Shown here one piece after another: positions 13,315 through 20,927 of a stretch of 21,286 nucleotides of DNA. The notes under the pieces were generated by a model that had not been told where the DNA came from, made no database searches, and was given only the letters and a program-made list of their open reading frames with translations. The DNA comes from DASSRQ01 sp035701665 (GTDB taxonomy: Bacteria > Vulcanimicrobiota > Vulcanimicrobiia > Vulcanimicrobiales > Vulcanimicrobiaceae). Made by a program: the position numbers and the translations under genes. The DNA lies in contig DASSRQ010000342.1 in the NCBI GenBank assembly GCA_035701665.1, forward strand, positions 1-21,286. Reading direction: 5' to 3'. Within the stretch, counting starts at the first letter, position 1. The number at the start of each line of letters is the position of its first letter.

Positions 13315-13824
13315 ATGAACAAGAAACTCGTTCGCTCGGCAGTCGCAACGCTCGCTCTCAGCGGTGTCCTGGCCGGTGTGGCCAGCGTACCTGCGATGGC
13401 GGACACGACGTCGACGAAAAACATCATCTACGGCGCGGCAGCCGCAGCCGCCGCGTTCACCCTCTACAACGTCGAGCATAAACACCAATTGGCGTCGACC
13501 GTTAGCGGCCGATTAGCAAATGGCGCTACGGTGTATGCGGACGGCCACGTCGTCGGACGCAACGGCCAGGTGTGGTATCCGGGCAACAACGGGCAAACCG
13601 TGGCGTGTAACAACGGCTACTGCACGATGAACGGTAATGCAAACGGCAACTACGGTTACGGCTATAACAACGGTTACGGCAATAACAACGGGTACGGCTA
13701 CAACAACAATTACGGCTACAGCAACAACACGCGCCGTTCGGACAACGGGAACCACTACGGCTGGCAAAACGGCAACGGAAATCGTAACCGCGATCGCGAT
13801 CGCGACGGCGGCCGCGGCCACTAG
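13315..13824 (+). CDS. secreted Tyr/Gly/Asn-rich low-complexity protein
   Basis: The family is not recognised. The 169-residue product has a signal peptide, MNKKLVRSAVATLALSGVLA, with cleavage likely after AMA (about residue 29). A hydrophobic Ala-rich segment (NIIYGAAAAAAAFTLYNVEH) follows, then a small folded-looking part (VSGRLANGATVYADGHVVGR, VWYPGNNGQTV, two Cys in ACNNGYC). The second half is a YGYNNGYG/NNNGYGYNN repeat with a polar, Arg/Asp-rich end (NRNRDRDRDGGRGH). The DNA repeats at about 13633-13735 accordingly. Such tails are disordered and may mediate adhesion or phase separation (inference). It starts at ATG 13315 directly after an inverted repeat and is followed by a terminator. 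Confidence 0.78.
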   Translation: MNKKLVRSAVATLALSGVLAGVASVPAMADTTSTKNIIYGAAAAAAAFTLYNVEHKHQLASTVSGRLANGATVYADGHVVGRNGQVWYPGNNGQTVACNNGYCTMNGNANGNYGYGYNNGYGNNNGYGYNNNYGYSNNTRRSDNGNHYGWQNGNGNRNRDRDRDGGRGH

Positions 13825-13859
13825 CATCAAACGCAGCGAACGAAGATAAAAAAGGGGAC

Positions 13860-13883
13860 GGTCGGAGGCCGGCCTCTTTTTTT
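13860..13883 (+). terminator. rho-independent terminator after the YGN-rich gene
   Basis: GGTCGG pairs with CCGGCC (one G-U pair) around an AGG loop at 13860-13874, followed by TC and seven T at 13877-13883. It is 36 bp past the stop codon at 13824 and before the next gene, so it should end the transcript of the two low-complexity secreted proteins. Confidence 0.72.
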
Positions 13884-13926
13884 CAAGAATAAGCGAGCAA
13901 CCATGCCCCGATATGAGAGGTGTCCT

Positions 13927-14853
13927 ATGAAACGGGTGCTCGTTCCGCTTATTCTTCTGCTTGTTTCGGCGTGCCCGGCCGTCGCGACGCCTACGCCGCC
14001 GCTCCAAACCGGCATCGCCTTCGACCAAGTCATGACGTTCTATGCCGAACAATCTCCGCTTCCCGCACCATCGGACTTCGATTCGGTATTCGCGCGCGTA
14101 CAGTCCGATTTAGCGCAGCACGCGAACGAAAGCCGGTTCGAACGGGATACAAAGTATGGCCAGATCTTCCGCATCGCAATCTCCGGCGATCTCGAACGAA
14201 TCGACACGCCCGGCAATCCGGTTTATCGCGTGTACAATAGTAAAGCGAAGTGGATAAAGATCGTCGATACGCGCAGGCACACGTTCGTGCGCGAGACCGC
14301 GCCGGGCCCACAGGTTGCCAGTATTCCCGCAGGCAAGAGCGTATCGCCCTCGCCGCGACCCTCGCCGTGGCCGGACGTCGAAGCGAAGCTCGGCATCGAT
14401 ACGACGGCGCTTCCGCCGCAAAGCGCAGACGGGCTCACTCTTACCGGTGCGAAGAGTACCGTCATCGCACGGGTTGACGCACCCACATGCCGCCCGGTGC
14501 AACTTCGTGCCGAAATCACCATGTATGCGACCGATGCATTCGCCGAACCGGCGGCGGACAACGAGTACGAATCGCCGTTTTCGTTTACGAACTTGACGGC
14601 CGGCTCGCAATGCAACGTCCCGGAGTTCGCGAAGCAGGCCGCCGCGCTGCTTCCGACCTTTCCGCACTTCGTCATGCTGACGGCGCGGGAAGTCATCGAA
14701 GAACGCGTCGAGCAGCAAGGACAGCACCCGCCGTTCGTCACCAACATCCAGGTCGTCATGCGCGGCCACGTCCGCGCGCTCAAGCCGGCGGATACCGCGT
14801 CCCTCTTCGAGACGCCCGCGGGCTATAAGTGGGATCCGAGCCTGGCAGACTAG
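13927..14853 (+). CDS. exported protein of unknown function, possible lipoprotein
   Basis: Family not recognised. The 308-residue product starts MKRVLVPLILLLVSACPAVA, a signal peptide with a possible lipobox (VSA-C). The mature part reads like two beta-rich halves separated by a Pro/Ser linker (SVSPSPRPSPWPD). The first half contains RFERDTKYGQIFRIAISGDL and NPVYRVYNSKAKWIKIVDTR; the second has two cysteines (DAPTCRPVQLRAEITMY and GSQCNVPEF) that could pair. ATG 13927 was chosen over ATG 13903 because it begins the signal peptide and has an AGAGG 6 nt upstream. It lies after the terminator, so it is probably its own transcription unit; rfbB follows after 44 bp. Confidence 0.8.
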   Translation: MKRVLVPLILLLVSACPAVATPTPPLQTGIAFDQVMTFYAEQSPLPAPSDFDSVFARVQSDLAQHANESRFERDTKYGQIFRIAISGDLERIDTPGNPVYRVYNSKAKWIKIVDTRRHTFVRETAPGPQVASIPAGKSVSPSPRPSPWPDVEAKLGIDTTALPPQSADGLTLTGAKSTVIARVDAPTCRPVQLRAEITMYATDAFAEPAADNEYESPFSFTNLTAGSQCNVPEFAKQAAALLPTFPHFVMLTAREVIEERVEQQGQHPPFVTNIQVVMRGHVRALKPADTASLFETPAGYKWDPSLAD

Positions 14854-14897
14854 CCGCCTCCTCAGGATGACGGATGGGCTTGCCGAAGCCCTAAGGG

Positions 14898-15902
14898 ATG
14901 CGCCTCTTAGTTACGGGCGGCCTCGGGTTCATCGGGTCCACCTTCATTCGCCAACTGCTGCGCGAGCGGCCGGACGTTCAGATCGTCAACCTGGACGCCA
15001 TGACGTACGCCGGCAACCCGGCAAACTGTGCCGCGGTGGAAAGCGACGCGCGCTACCGCTTCGTCAAAGGCGATATCTGCGACACGCGGGCGGTTGAAGC
15101 GGCCATCGGCGAAGGCGTGGACGCCATCGTAAACTTCGCGGCCGAGACGCACGTGGACCGCTCGATTCTCGACCCCGAGCAGTTTCTGCGAACCGACGTG
15201 CTCGGCACCCACGTGCTCCTCGAAGCGGTGCGCCGCCACGAAATTCCGCGATATCTTCAGGTCTCGACGGACGAGGTGTACGGCGACGTGAGCGAGGGCG
15301 AGTCCGCGGAGAGCGATCCGCTCCGGCCCCGCAGCCCCTACAGCGCCAGCAAAGCCGGCGGCGATCTGCAAGTACTGGCCTACTGGACGACGTTCAAAAC
15401 GCCGGTGATGATTACGCGCGGCTCCAACACGTACGGGCCATATCAATATCCGGAGAAACTCATTCCCCTGTTCGTGACAAATCTGATCGACGATCAGCAA
15501 GTGCCCGTCTACGGCGACGGTCTGCAGATTCGCGATTGGCTGCACGCCGAAGATCACGCGCGGGGCATCTTTCACGTACTCGAGCACGGCGAGCCCGGAA
15601 ACGTTTACAACATCGGCGGTGGTAATGCGCGCACGAACATCGAGATCACGCGCGAGCTTCTCTCACACACGGGACGCTCGATGGAAACGCATGTAAAACA
15701 CGTCGCCGATCGCGAAGGCCACGACCGGCGTTACGCCGTCGACTGCGCAAAAGCGCATGCGCTCGGCTGGAAACCGCAGATCGGGTTCGAACAGGGCCTG
15801 CGTGAAACGGTGCAATGGTATCGCGAGAACGAAGCGTGGTGGCGTCCGCTCAAGAGCGGCGAATTCTTGGCTTACTATAAGAGGCAGTATGCGCATCGAT
15901 AG
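14898..15902 (+). CDS. rfbB: dTDP-glucose 4,6-dehydratase
   Basis: RfbB (RmlB) converts dTDP-glucose to dTDP-4-keto-6-deoxyglucose in the cytosol, the shared precursor of rhamnose and of amino-deoxy sugars. The 334-residue extended SDR has the NAD-binding GGLGFIGS (7-14), AAETHVDRSI, the catalytic STDEVYG (T124, D125, E126) and Y148xxxK152 in SPYSASKAG, then RGSNTYGPYQYPEKLIP and VYGDGLQIRDWLH. Length is normal. ATG 14898 gives the standard N-terminus; AAGGG lies directly before it, too close for a good Shine-Dalgarno. It is the first gene of the sugar locus, but rfbC and rfbD are absent from the window, so the flow is probably to an amino sugar by WecE. Confidence 0.97.
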   Translation: MRLLVTGGLGFIGSTFIRQLLRERPDVQIVNLDAMTYAGNPANCAAVESDARYRFVKGDICDTRAVEAAIGEGVDAIVNFAAETHVDRSILDPEQFLRTDVLGTHVLLEAVRRHEIPRYLQVSTDEVYGDVSEGESAESDPLRPRSPYSASKAGGDLQVLAYWTTFKTPVMITRGSNTYGPYQYPEKLIPLFVTNLIDDQQVPVYGDGLQIRDWLHAEDHARGIFHVLEHGEPGNVYNIGGGNARTNIEITRELLSHTGRSMETHVKHVADREGHDRRYAVDCAKAHALGWKPQIGFEQGLRETVQWYRENEAWWRPLKSGEFLAYYKRQYAHR

Positions 15903-16032
15903 CAACAAACTATTGCAGCGCCCGCGGGGAGCGGCCATGTCGGCAGCGACGTTGAGGCGCCTTGAGGTGATGGGGGCCCCATGCTTGAGCGTGGGGGGCG
16001 CGCAGCCTAGGGCGGAGCGCCATTCAAAATGA
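15889..16032 (+). CDS. possible 47-residue ORF linking rfbB and rfbA
   Basis: An ORF begins with ATG 15889, 14 nt inside rfbB, 4 nt after AGAGG (15880-15884), and ends in TGA 16030-16032, which overlaps the rfbA ATG as ATGA. The translation reads MRIDSNKLLQRPRGAAMSAA, then TLRRLEVMGAPCLSVGG and a basic end. I recognise no family. The start/stop geometry is that of a coupled gene, but the same bases form a strongly palindromic GC-rich element, so the frame could be open by chance. Confidence 0.35.
   Translation: MRIDSNKLLQRPRGAAMSAATLRRLEVMGAPCLSVGGAQPRAERHSK
15915..16022. repeat. GC-rich palindromic element between rfbB and rfbA
   Basis: Several inverted repeats are packed together: CCCGCGGG (15921-15928), GGCGCC (15956-15961), ATGGGG/CCCCAT around 15970-15982, and a strong hairpin CCCCATGC-TTGA-GCGTGGGG (15977-15996), followed by GGCGC/GCGCC arms (15997-16001, 16017-16021). 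Two direct repeats start CTTGAG and run into a G-tract (15961 and 15984). This looks like an intergenic palindromic repeat or a structured RNA segment. Only one copy is in the window, so repeat status is inference. Confidence 0.45.
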
Positions 16033-16763
16033 AAGGCATTATCCTCGCCGGCGGTCTCGGATCGCGGCTCAAACCGCTCACCAAAGTCACCAACAAGCAT
16101 CTGCTGCCGATCTACGACAAGCCGATGATCTACTATCCCATCGAAACGCTGGTGAACGCCGGGATCAAGGACATCATGATCGTGACGGGCGGAAACTCCG
16201 CCGGCGATTTTCTGCGGCTGCTCGGCAACGGCAAAGAGTTCGGCCTGAAAGATATCTACTACACGTATCAGGAAGGCGAAGGCGGCATCGCGGACGCGCT
16301 CAAACTCTGCGAGCACTTTGCCGAAGGCCAGCGCGTCGCGGTCATCTTGGGCGATAACATCATTCAGGACGACATCACGCCGTACGTGCAAAAGTTCGAA
16401 GAGCAAGATTCGGGCGCGCGCATTCTGCTCAAGGAAGTGGACGATCCGGAACGCTTCGGCTGCCCCGAACTCGACGGCGAGCGCATCGTGCGGATCGAAG
16501 AGAAACCGCAGACGCCCAAGAGCCGGTTTGCGGTCACCGGCATCTACATGTACGATCGCCGCGTTTTCGACTTCTGCAAGCGGCTCAAACCCTCGGCGCG
16601 CGGCGAACTCGAGATCACGGACGTCAACAACGCCTACATCAAAGAAGGCGACCTGTACTACGACATTCTGGACGGCTGGTGGACGGATGCCGGCCAGTTC
16701 GAGAGTTTATACCGGGCGAACGAACTCGTCGCCCGGGAACGGATGAAGGCGCAGCCCGCTTAG
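16029..16763 (+). CDS. rfbA: glucose-1-phosphate thymidylyltransferase-like nucleotidyltransferase (short form)
   Basis: RfbA (RmlA) makes dTDP-glucose from dTTP and glucose-1-phosphate, feeding RfbB. The 244-residue protein has the nucleotide-binding signature GIILAGGLGSRLKPLTKVTN with the catalytic Lys/Arg region, NKHLLPIYDKPMIYYPIETL, LGDNIIQDD, a RFGCPELDGERIVRIEEKP segment and ITDVNNAYIKEGDL, then WWTDAGQFESLYRAN. It lacks the roughly 50-residue C-terminal helical extension of the tetrameric E. coli enzyme and so resembles the shorter branch. Adjacency to rfbB supports dTTP specificity, though UTP use cannot be excluded. ATG 16029 overlaps the small ORF stop. The stop TAG overlaps the convergent methyltransferase stop by 4 bp. 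Confidence 0.93.
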   Translation: MKGIILAGGLGSRLKPLTKVTNKHLLPIYDKPMIYYPIETLVNAGIKDIMIVTGGNSAGDFLRLLGNGKEFGLKDIYYTYQEGEGGIADALKLCEHFAEGQRVAVILGDNIIQDDITPYVQKFEEQDSGARILLKEVDDPERFGCPELDGERIVRIEEKPQTPKSRFAVTGIYMYDRRVFDFCKRLKPSARGELEITDVNNAYIKEGDLYYDILDGWWTDAGQFESLYRANELVARERMKAQPA

Positions 16764-17662
16764 AGCTTCTGCGCGACGATCGTAAACTCGAGACAGGTCT
16801 TGTAAATGTCGGGCAGCGCATTCGCTGCCTGCAGCCGCTTGATCTCCCCGGCGAATGCGCGTACCGCATCGCCGTCGCGAAAGACAATCGGGTCGGGCGT
16901 AATCTGGGCGGTAGAGTTATGAATGCGGCTGTCGCGATGTTCGCGATAGAGCACCGCGTGCAATCGGACGCCGAGCGCATTCAGCAGCGCAGCTACCTGC
17001 GGCCCGGTGACGTAGAAAAACGTTCCGATTCCCGTAGCCGGGCGCCCCATCGCCTCGCACCACGCCCGCGCTTGCTGCGGCGGCATGAAACGCGGCCACG
17101 CCATGCAGTAGTGCGTGTCGTACGACATCCGGTAGTCCGGAGCGCACAGTTCGAGCCAGCCGCCGCGTTTCGTTACGCGGACCGCTTCATACAGTACGGA
17201 CGGCAGATCGGACACGTGCTCGAGCACGTGATAGCTGCTGACGATATCGAACGAGTTCGAATCGAAAGGCAGCCTGCCGGCGTCCTGAATCTGCACGCGC
17301 GCTTCGCGCTCGGGTTTCCCTTGTGCGCGCGTCCACGAGCGCGCGAGTTCGATCTTTTCCTCGTTCAGGTCGATTCCGGTCGCGTCGTGTCCGAGGTCGA
17401 GCGCTTTCCAGACGAGCGTCCCAGGGCCGCACCCTACATCCAAGATGCTGCGCTTCTCGGCCAGGATGCCCGGATCGCCCGTCAGTCCCGGCAAATCGGC
17501 CAAACGAAAGTCGTGCGCGTTCGGGTTTAACAGATACGTGACGAGGTTCTCGAAAAGCGGTCCACTCGAAGGCAGGCCGTAGACGGCGGAATCCTTGGCT
17601 ACGTAGGCCCTCGCTCGCGCCGCATACTCGGCAAGCGGATCGGCGGCGGCAATCTGTATCAT
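16760..17662 (-). CDS. class I SAM-dependent methyltransferase
   Basis: A Rossmann-fold methyltransferase of 300 residues. Motif I is ILDVGCGPG (about residues 73-81) followed by the acidic end of strand 2 in TGIDLNEEKIELA. The motif-IV region is FDIVSSYHVLEHV, and RVTKRGGWLELCAPDYRMSY follows as motif VI. A longer N-terminal part (1-70) and a C-terminal lobe with several aromatic residues probably define the substrate, which is unknown; sugar or lipid-linked sugar methylation is a contextual guess. ATG 17662 was preferred over an upstream start at 17707, which would overlap the divergent wbqC start. It ends in a 4-bp overlap (TTAG) with the rfbA stop and lies against the direction of the surrounding sugar genes. 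Confidence 0.9.
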   Translation of the reverse strand: MIQIAAADPLAEYAARARAYVAKDSAVYGLPSSGPLFENLVTYLLNPNAHDFRLADLPGLTGDPGILAEKRSILDVGCGPGTLVWKALDLGHDATGIDLNEEKIELARSWTRAQGKPEREARVQIQDAGRLPFDSNSFDIVSSYHVLEHVSDLPSVLYEAVRVTKRGGWLELCAPDYRMSYDTHYCMAWPRFMPPQQARAWCEAMGRPATGIGTFFYVTGPQVAALLNALGVRLHAVLYREHRDSRIHNSTAQITPDPIVFRDGDAVRAFAGEIKRLQAANALPDIYKTCLEFTIVAQKL

Positions 17663-17700
17663 GGTCAAGTTATCGGCGCGACCTGCCGATTGCAGTAATC

Positions 17701-18372
17701 GTGACAACGGCGGTCGTTATCCAGCCTTCGTTTCTGCCGTGGCGCGGATATTTCGACATGATCCGGCGCAGCGACGTCTTTGCCTTTTACGACGACGTGC
17801 AGTACGACAAGCACGGCTGGCGCAACCGCAACCGCATCAAAACCGCGCAAGGCCTGCGCTGGCTGACCGTTCCGGTGCGTTCCAAAGGGAACACCGTCGC
17901 GCACACGCCCATCAATGAAGTCGAGATCGACTGGACGCGCGACTGGCGCCGCACGCATCTGGAACAACTGCGGCACGCTTACGGGAAAGCGCCGCACTAC
18001 GATCGCTACGCCGGGGAAATACAATCGCTGTACGCGCAGGCATCTTCATCGCTAGCCGAGTTTACGATTCGCAGTACCGAAGCGATCGCCGGATGGCTCG
18101 GTATTGAAACGCAGTTCGTGCGTTCGTCGCAGTACGAGTTGAACGGTTCGAAGACGGACCGCCTGCTGGACCTGTTGCAGCAGATAGGCGCGACGCATTA
18201 CATCAGCGGTCCTTCGGCACGCGCATATATCGAGCCGGAAAAGTTCCAGCGCGCAGGGATAACGCTCGAATATATGACGTACGACTACGAGCCGTACGAA
18301 CAGCTGCATCCGCCGTACGAAGCCCACGTTTCGATCGTCGACTCGCTGTTTATGCGGGGCGCGCAGCTATGA
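17701..18372 (+). CDS. wbqC: WbqC-like family protein
   Basis: WbqC-like proteins (Pfam WbqC) are found in O-antigen and other surface-polysaccharide clusters; their reaction is not firmly known, and some annotations link them to amino-sugar modification. The family pattern is clear in this 223-residue protein: VVIQPSFLPWRGYFDMIRRS, FAFYDDVQYDKHGWRNRNRI, RWLTVPVRSKG and YISGPSARAYIEPEKFQRAG, ending in the usual HPPYEAHVSIVDSLFMRG. The start is GTG 17701, 38 bp from the divergent methyltransferase. Its TGA overlaps the wecE ATG by 4 nt (ATGA), so the two are probably co-translated and act in one pathway. Confidence 0.9.
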   Translation: MTTAVVIQPSFLPWRGYFDMIRRSDVFAFYDDVQYDKHGWRNRNRIKTAQGLRWLTVPVRSKGNTVAHTPINEVEIDWTRDWRRTHLEQLRHAYGKAPHYDRYAGEIQSLYAQASSSLAEFTIRSTEAIAGWLGIETQFVRSSQYELNGSKTDRLLDLLQQIGATHYISGPSARAYIEPEKFQRAGITLEYMTYDYEPYEQLHPPYEAHVSIVDSLFMRGAQL

Positions 18373-19523
18373 TAGGCCAGACGAAGACGGGCGTGCCGTT
18401 CAACAAGCCGTACATTACCGGTAACGAGATCGAGTACTTGCGTGAGGCAATTGCGAACGCTCATCTTTCCGGAGACGGGCCTTTCACCAAGCGCATCCAC
18501 GAGTGGCTTGAGCAGCGCACTATGGCGCAAGCGGCATTCCTTACGCACTCGTGCACTGCGGCGTTGGAGATGAGCGCTTTATTGTTGGATATCCAGCCCG
18601 GCGACGAGATCATCATGCCGTCTTATACGTTCGTCTCGACAGCAAATGCGTTCGTGCTGCGCGGTGGCGTGCCGGTCTTTGTCGACGTCCGCGCGGATAC
18701 GTTAAACTTGGACGAGGCTCTGGTCGAGCGAGCGATTACCCCTAAAACGCGTGCTATTGCGGCTGTCCATTACGCAGGCGTCGCGTGCGAGATGGACGAG
18801 CTCGTGCGAATCGCGCGCGAACGGAACATCGCCCTTGTCGAAGACGCGGCGCAGGCGCTCGGATCGACCTACCGCGGAAAACCGCTCGGCTCGATGGGTT
18901 CGCTTGCCGCGCTCAGCTTTCACGAAACGAAGAACGTCATCTCCGGCGAGGGCGGCGCGCTACTCGTCAACGATCCCGAACTGATCGAACGGGCCGAGAT
19001 CATCCGCGAAAAAGGGACGAACCGATCGAATTTTCTGCGCGGAAACGTCAACAAATACCGTTGGGTCGATATCGGCTCGTCTTATCTGCCCAGCGAGATC
19101 ATCGCTGCGTTCTTATGGGCACAGCTCGAGGCAGCGGACGATTTACTCGAACGCCGCCTGGCGTTATGGAACGCTTATCACGCGCGCATGGAGCCCCTGG
19201 AACGCGCCGGCAAGCTGCGGCGGCCAATCGTCCCTGCGGAAATCGAACACAATGCGCACCTTTATTACGTGCTTGTGCCCGATGCAGCGACGCGCACGCG
19301 CGTCCTCGCCGAGCTAAAAGCCGAAGGCATCGGTGGATTATTTCACTACGTGCCGCTGCACTCAGCGCCCGCGGGCGAGCGGTTCGGCCGCACTCACGGC
19401 GTACTTGCGAACACCGACGGCCTTAGCGCACGTTTGATCCGCCTGCCGATGTTCTACGAGATGGACATGCAGGACGTCGATCGCGTCTGCACCATCCTGG
19501 AACGCGCGATTACCGCATCCTAA
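18369..19523 (+). CDS. wecE: dTDP-4-amino-4,6-dideoxygalactose transaminase
   Basis: WecE (RffA) transfers an amino group from glutamate to C4 of dTDP-4-keto-6-deoxyglucose, giving dTDP-4-amino-4,6-dideoxygalactose. This 384-residue PLP enzyme of the DegT/DnrJ/EryC1 class follows WecE closely: VPFNKPYITGNEIEYLREAI, AHLSGDGPFTKRIHEWLE, LTHSCTAALEMSALLLDIQP, GDEIIMPSYTFVSTANAFVL. The PLP lysine is K188 in SFHETKNV, and D159 in VEDAAQA should pair with the PLP ring nitrogen. EKGTNRSNF and WVDIGSSYLPSEI follow. ATG 18369 overlaps the wbqC stop. Its stop overlaps the convergent GNAT stop by 4 bp. The substrate is exactly the RfbB product, making a complete short route in this window. Confidence 0.93.
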   Translation: MIGQTKTGVPFNKPYITGNEIEYLREAIANAHLSGDGPFTKRIHEWLEQRTMAQAAFLTHSCTAALEMSALLLDIQPGDEIIMPSYTFVSTANAFVLRGGVPVFVDVRADTLNLDEALVERAITPKTRAIAAVHYAGVACEMDELVRIARERNIALVEDAAQALGSTYRGKPLGSMGSLAALSFHETKNVISGEGGALLVNDPELIERAEIIREKGTNRSNFLRGNVNKYRWVDIGSSYLPSEIIAAFLWAQLEAADDLLERRLALWNAYHARMEPLERAGKLRRPIVPAEIEHNAHLYYVLVPDAATRTRVLAELKAEGIGGLFHYVPLHSAPAGERFGRTHGVLANTDGLSARLIRLPMFYEMDMQDVDRVCTILERAITAS

Positions 19524-20035
19524 CCGGCAAAACGCGCTAGGCGCCACACTTTTGCGTACGCGCCGTTCCAGAATGCCTCACCTTCGAGCGTAGCCTCAAC
19601 GGTAAAGCCCGCGCGCTCGAACGCCGCCCGCGAACGCACGTTCCGCTCGTGTACGTACGCGTAAACTTTATGCAAGCCGAGTGTTTGGAAAGCGTAATCG
19701 CAGAGCGCCCCAAGCGCGTCCGGTCCGTACCCTTTCCCGGCTGATGAGGGCGTTATGGCAATTCGCACTTCAGCGCGGCGATGGCGGTTATTGACGTCCC
19801 AGAGCCACACGATTCCAGCAAAACCGCTCGTGTCCAGCGGCTCGATTGCGAACCAAACCGCGTTCGGATTGTCCGTGACGTTCGCCCGAATGTAGCGTTC
19901 GTGCTGCTCAGCAGTCGCGGGCAATGCGCGGTCGAGGCCGTCCATAACCGCCGGATCGTTTATCATTTCGAGCCACGGTGCGTGATCGGCCGCTTGCACC
20001 GAACGCAACCGGACCAGGCGTCCCGAATTGGTCAT
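19520..20035 (-). CDS. GNAT family N-acetyltransferase, RimJ/RimL type
   Basis: A 171-residue acetyl-CoA-dependent N-acyltransferase. The GNAT core is recognisable: N-terminal GRLVRLRSVQAADHAPWLEM, then VRIAITPSSAGKGYGPDAL, which contains the acetyl-CoA pyrophosphate-binding motif (R/QxxGxG/A type, here SAGKGYG), then LGLHKVYAYVHERNVRSRAA and FERAGFTVEATLEGEAFWNG. RimJ/RimL relatives acetylate protein N-termini, antibiotics or nucleotide amino sugars. Lying tail to tail with wecE, it is a candidate for acetylating the 4-amino sugar, the role that WecD has in enterobacteria; this is inference only. ATG 20035 was chosen over the upstream start at 20071 because it lies directly before the first conserved strand. 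Confidence 0.88.
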   Translation of the reverse strand: MTNSGRLVRLRSVQAADHAPWLEMINDPAVMDGLDRALPATAEQHERYIRANVTDNPNAVWFAIEPLDTSGFAGIVWLWDVNNRHRRAEVRIAITPSSAGKGYGPDALGALCDYAFQTLGLHKVYAYVHERNVRSRAAFERAGFTVEATLEGEAFWNGAYAKVWRLARFAG

Positions 20036-20105
20036 CTTGGCCGCCGTTCGACGCTTCCTTAATGTGCTCATGCGCCTCCATGGTCATGCCGATAACCGTA
20101 GGGAC

Positions 20106-20927
20106 ATGGAACCTACCCGTACGCTCCAAGCAAATATCGAAGTCCATACACGCATGGCCGACAGCTATGACACGGACGAGCCGCATTTCCGTCCCGAGAA
20201 CCAGCAAAAGGTTCGACGCACGCTCGAGGAGCTCGCGAAGCGCGCCCGCGGCGGGCGCTTATTGGACGTAGGCTGTGGTACCGGCTTCATCATACGTTTG
20301 GCGCACGATCTTTTTGAGTCCATCGACGGCATCGATATCACGCCCGCAATGCTGGCGCGTGTGGGAAGTTGGAACAACGTTACGTTGCATACCGGTGCAG
20401 CAGAAAACATGCCGTTTGCAGACGCCTCGTTTGATATGGCAAGTTCCTACGCGTTCATGCACCACGTTGAAGACCACAAGCGCGTGTTGAAGGAAGTCGC
20501 CCGGGTACTGCGTCCCGGCGGATTGTTCTACGTCGATCTCGAGCCGAACAAACTGTTTTGGAACGCGATGGTCGACCTTGAGAAAAAGGGCAGCGACTAC
20601 TCGGACATTCTGACGCGCGAAATCGACTCCGTGTTGCATACCGATGAATCCGTTGAGAACGAATTCGGCATTGCGAGCCAGACGTTTAAAGATGCGGAAC
20701 CGATCAAGTCGGTATTAGGCGGCTTCGATCCCGAAGAGTTCCAGCGGGCTGCGATCGAGGCAGGCTTCGCGTCGTGCGAGGTCACCTTCGACTGGTACGC
20801 GGGGCAGGGAGCCATCCTTCACGGACAATCCGAAGAGGCGATGCAAACGATCGACGCCTATCTGCGCCGGGTTCTTCCGCTATCAGGCCATCTCTACAAA
20901 TACCTTCGTTTCGTCTGCATCCGATGA
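20106..20927 (+). CDS. class I SAM-dependent methyltransferase (UbiE/Methyltransf_11 type)
   Basis: A 273-residue methyltransferase with motif I LLDVGCGTGFIIRLA (starting about residue 52), the acidic SAM-ribose site in IDGIDITPAMLARV, motif II/III AAENMPFADASFDMASSYAF and RVLKEVARVLRPGGLFYVDL. The fold resembles ubiquinone/menaquinone-type and Methyltransf_11 enzymes, but substrates in that group vary widely. A C-terminal lobe of about 110 residues follows. ATG 20106 gives a compact N-terminus; starts at 20070 or 20028 would extend it into the divergent GNAT region. Its TGA overlaps the ATG of the PhyH gene by 4 nt, so methyltransferase and dioxygenase probably work together. Confidence 0.9.
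   Translation: MEPTRTLQANIEVHTRMADSYDTDEPHFRPENQQKVRRTLEELAKRARGGRLLDVGCGTGFIIRLAHDLFESIDGIDITPAMLARVGSWNNVTLHTGAAENMPFADASFDMASSYAFMHHVEDHKRVLKEVARVLRPGGLFYVDLEPNKLFWNAMVDLEKKGSDYSDILTREIDSVLHTDESVENEFGIASQTFKDAEPIKSVLGGFDPEEFQRAAIEAGFASCEVTFDWYAGQGAILHGQSEEAMQTIDAYLRRVLPLSGHLYKYLRFVCIR

Noticed and set aside
15757..15888. Longer version of the small ORF, starting inside rfbB at 15757
   Set aside because: The extension lies wholly inside rfbB in another frame and lacks a ribosome binding site; only the part from 15889 is arguable.
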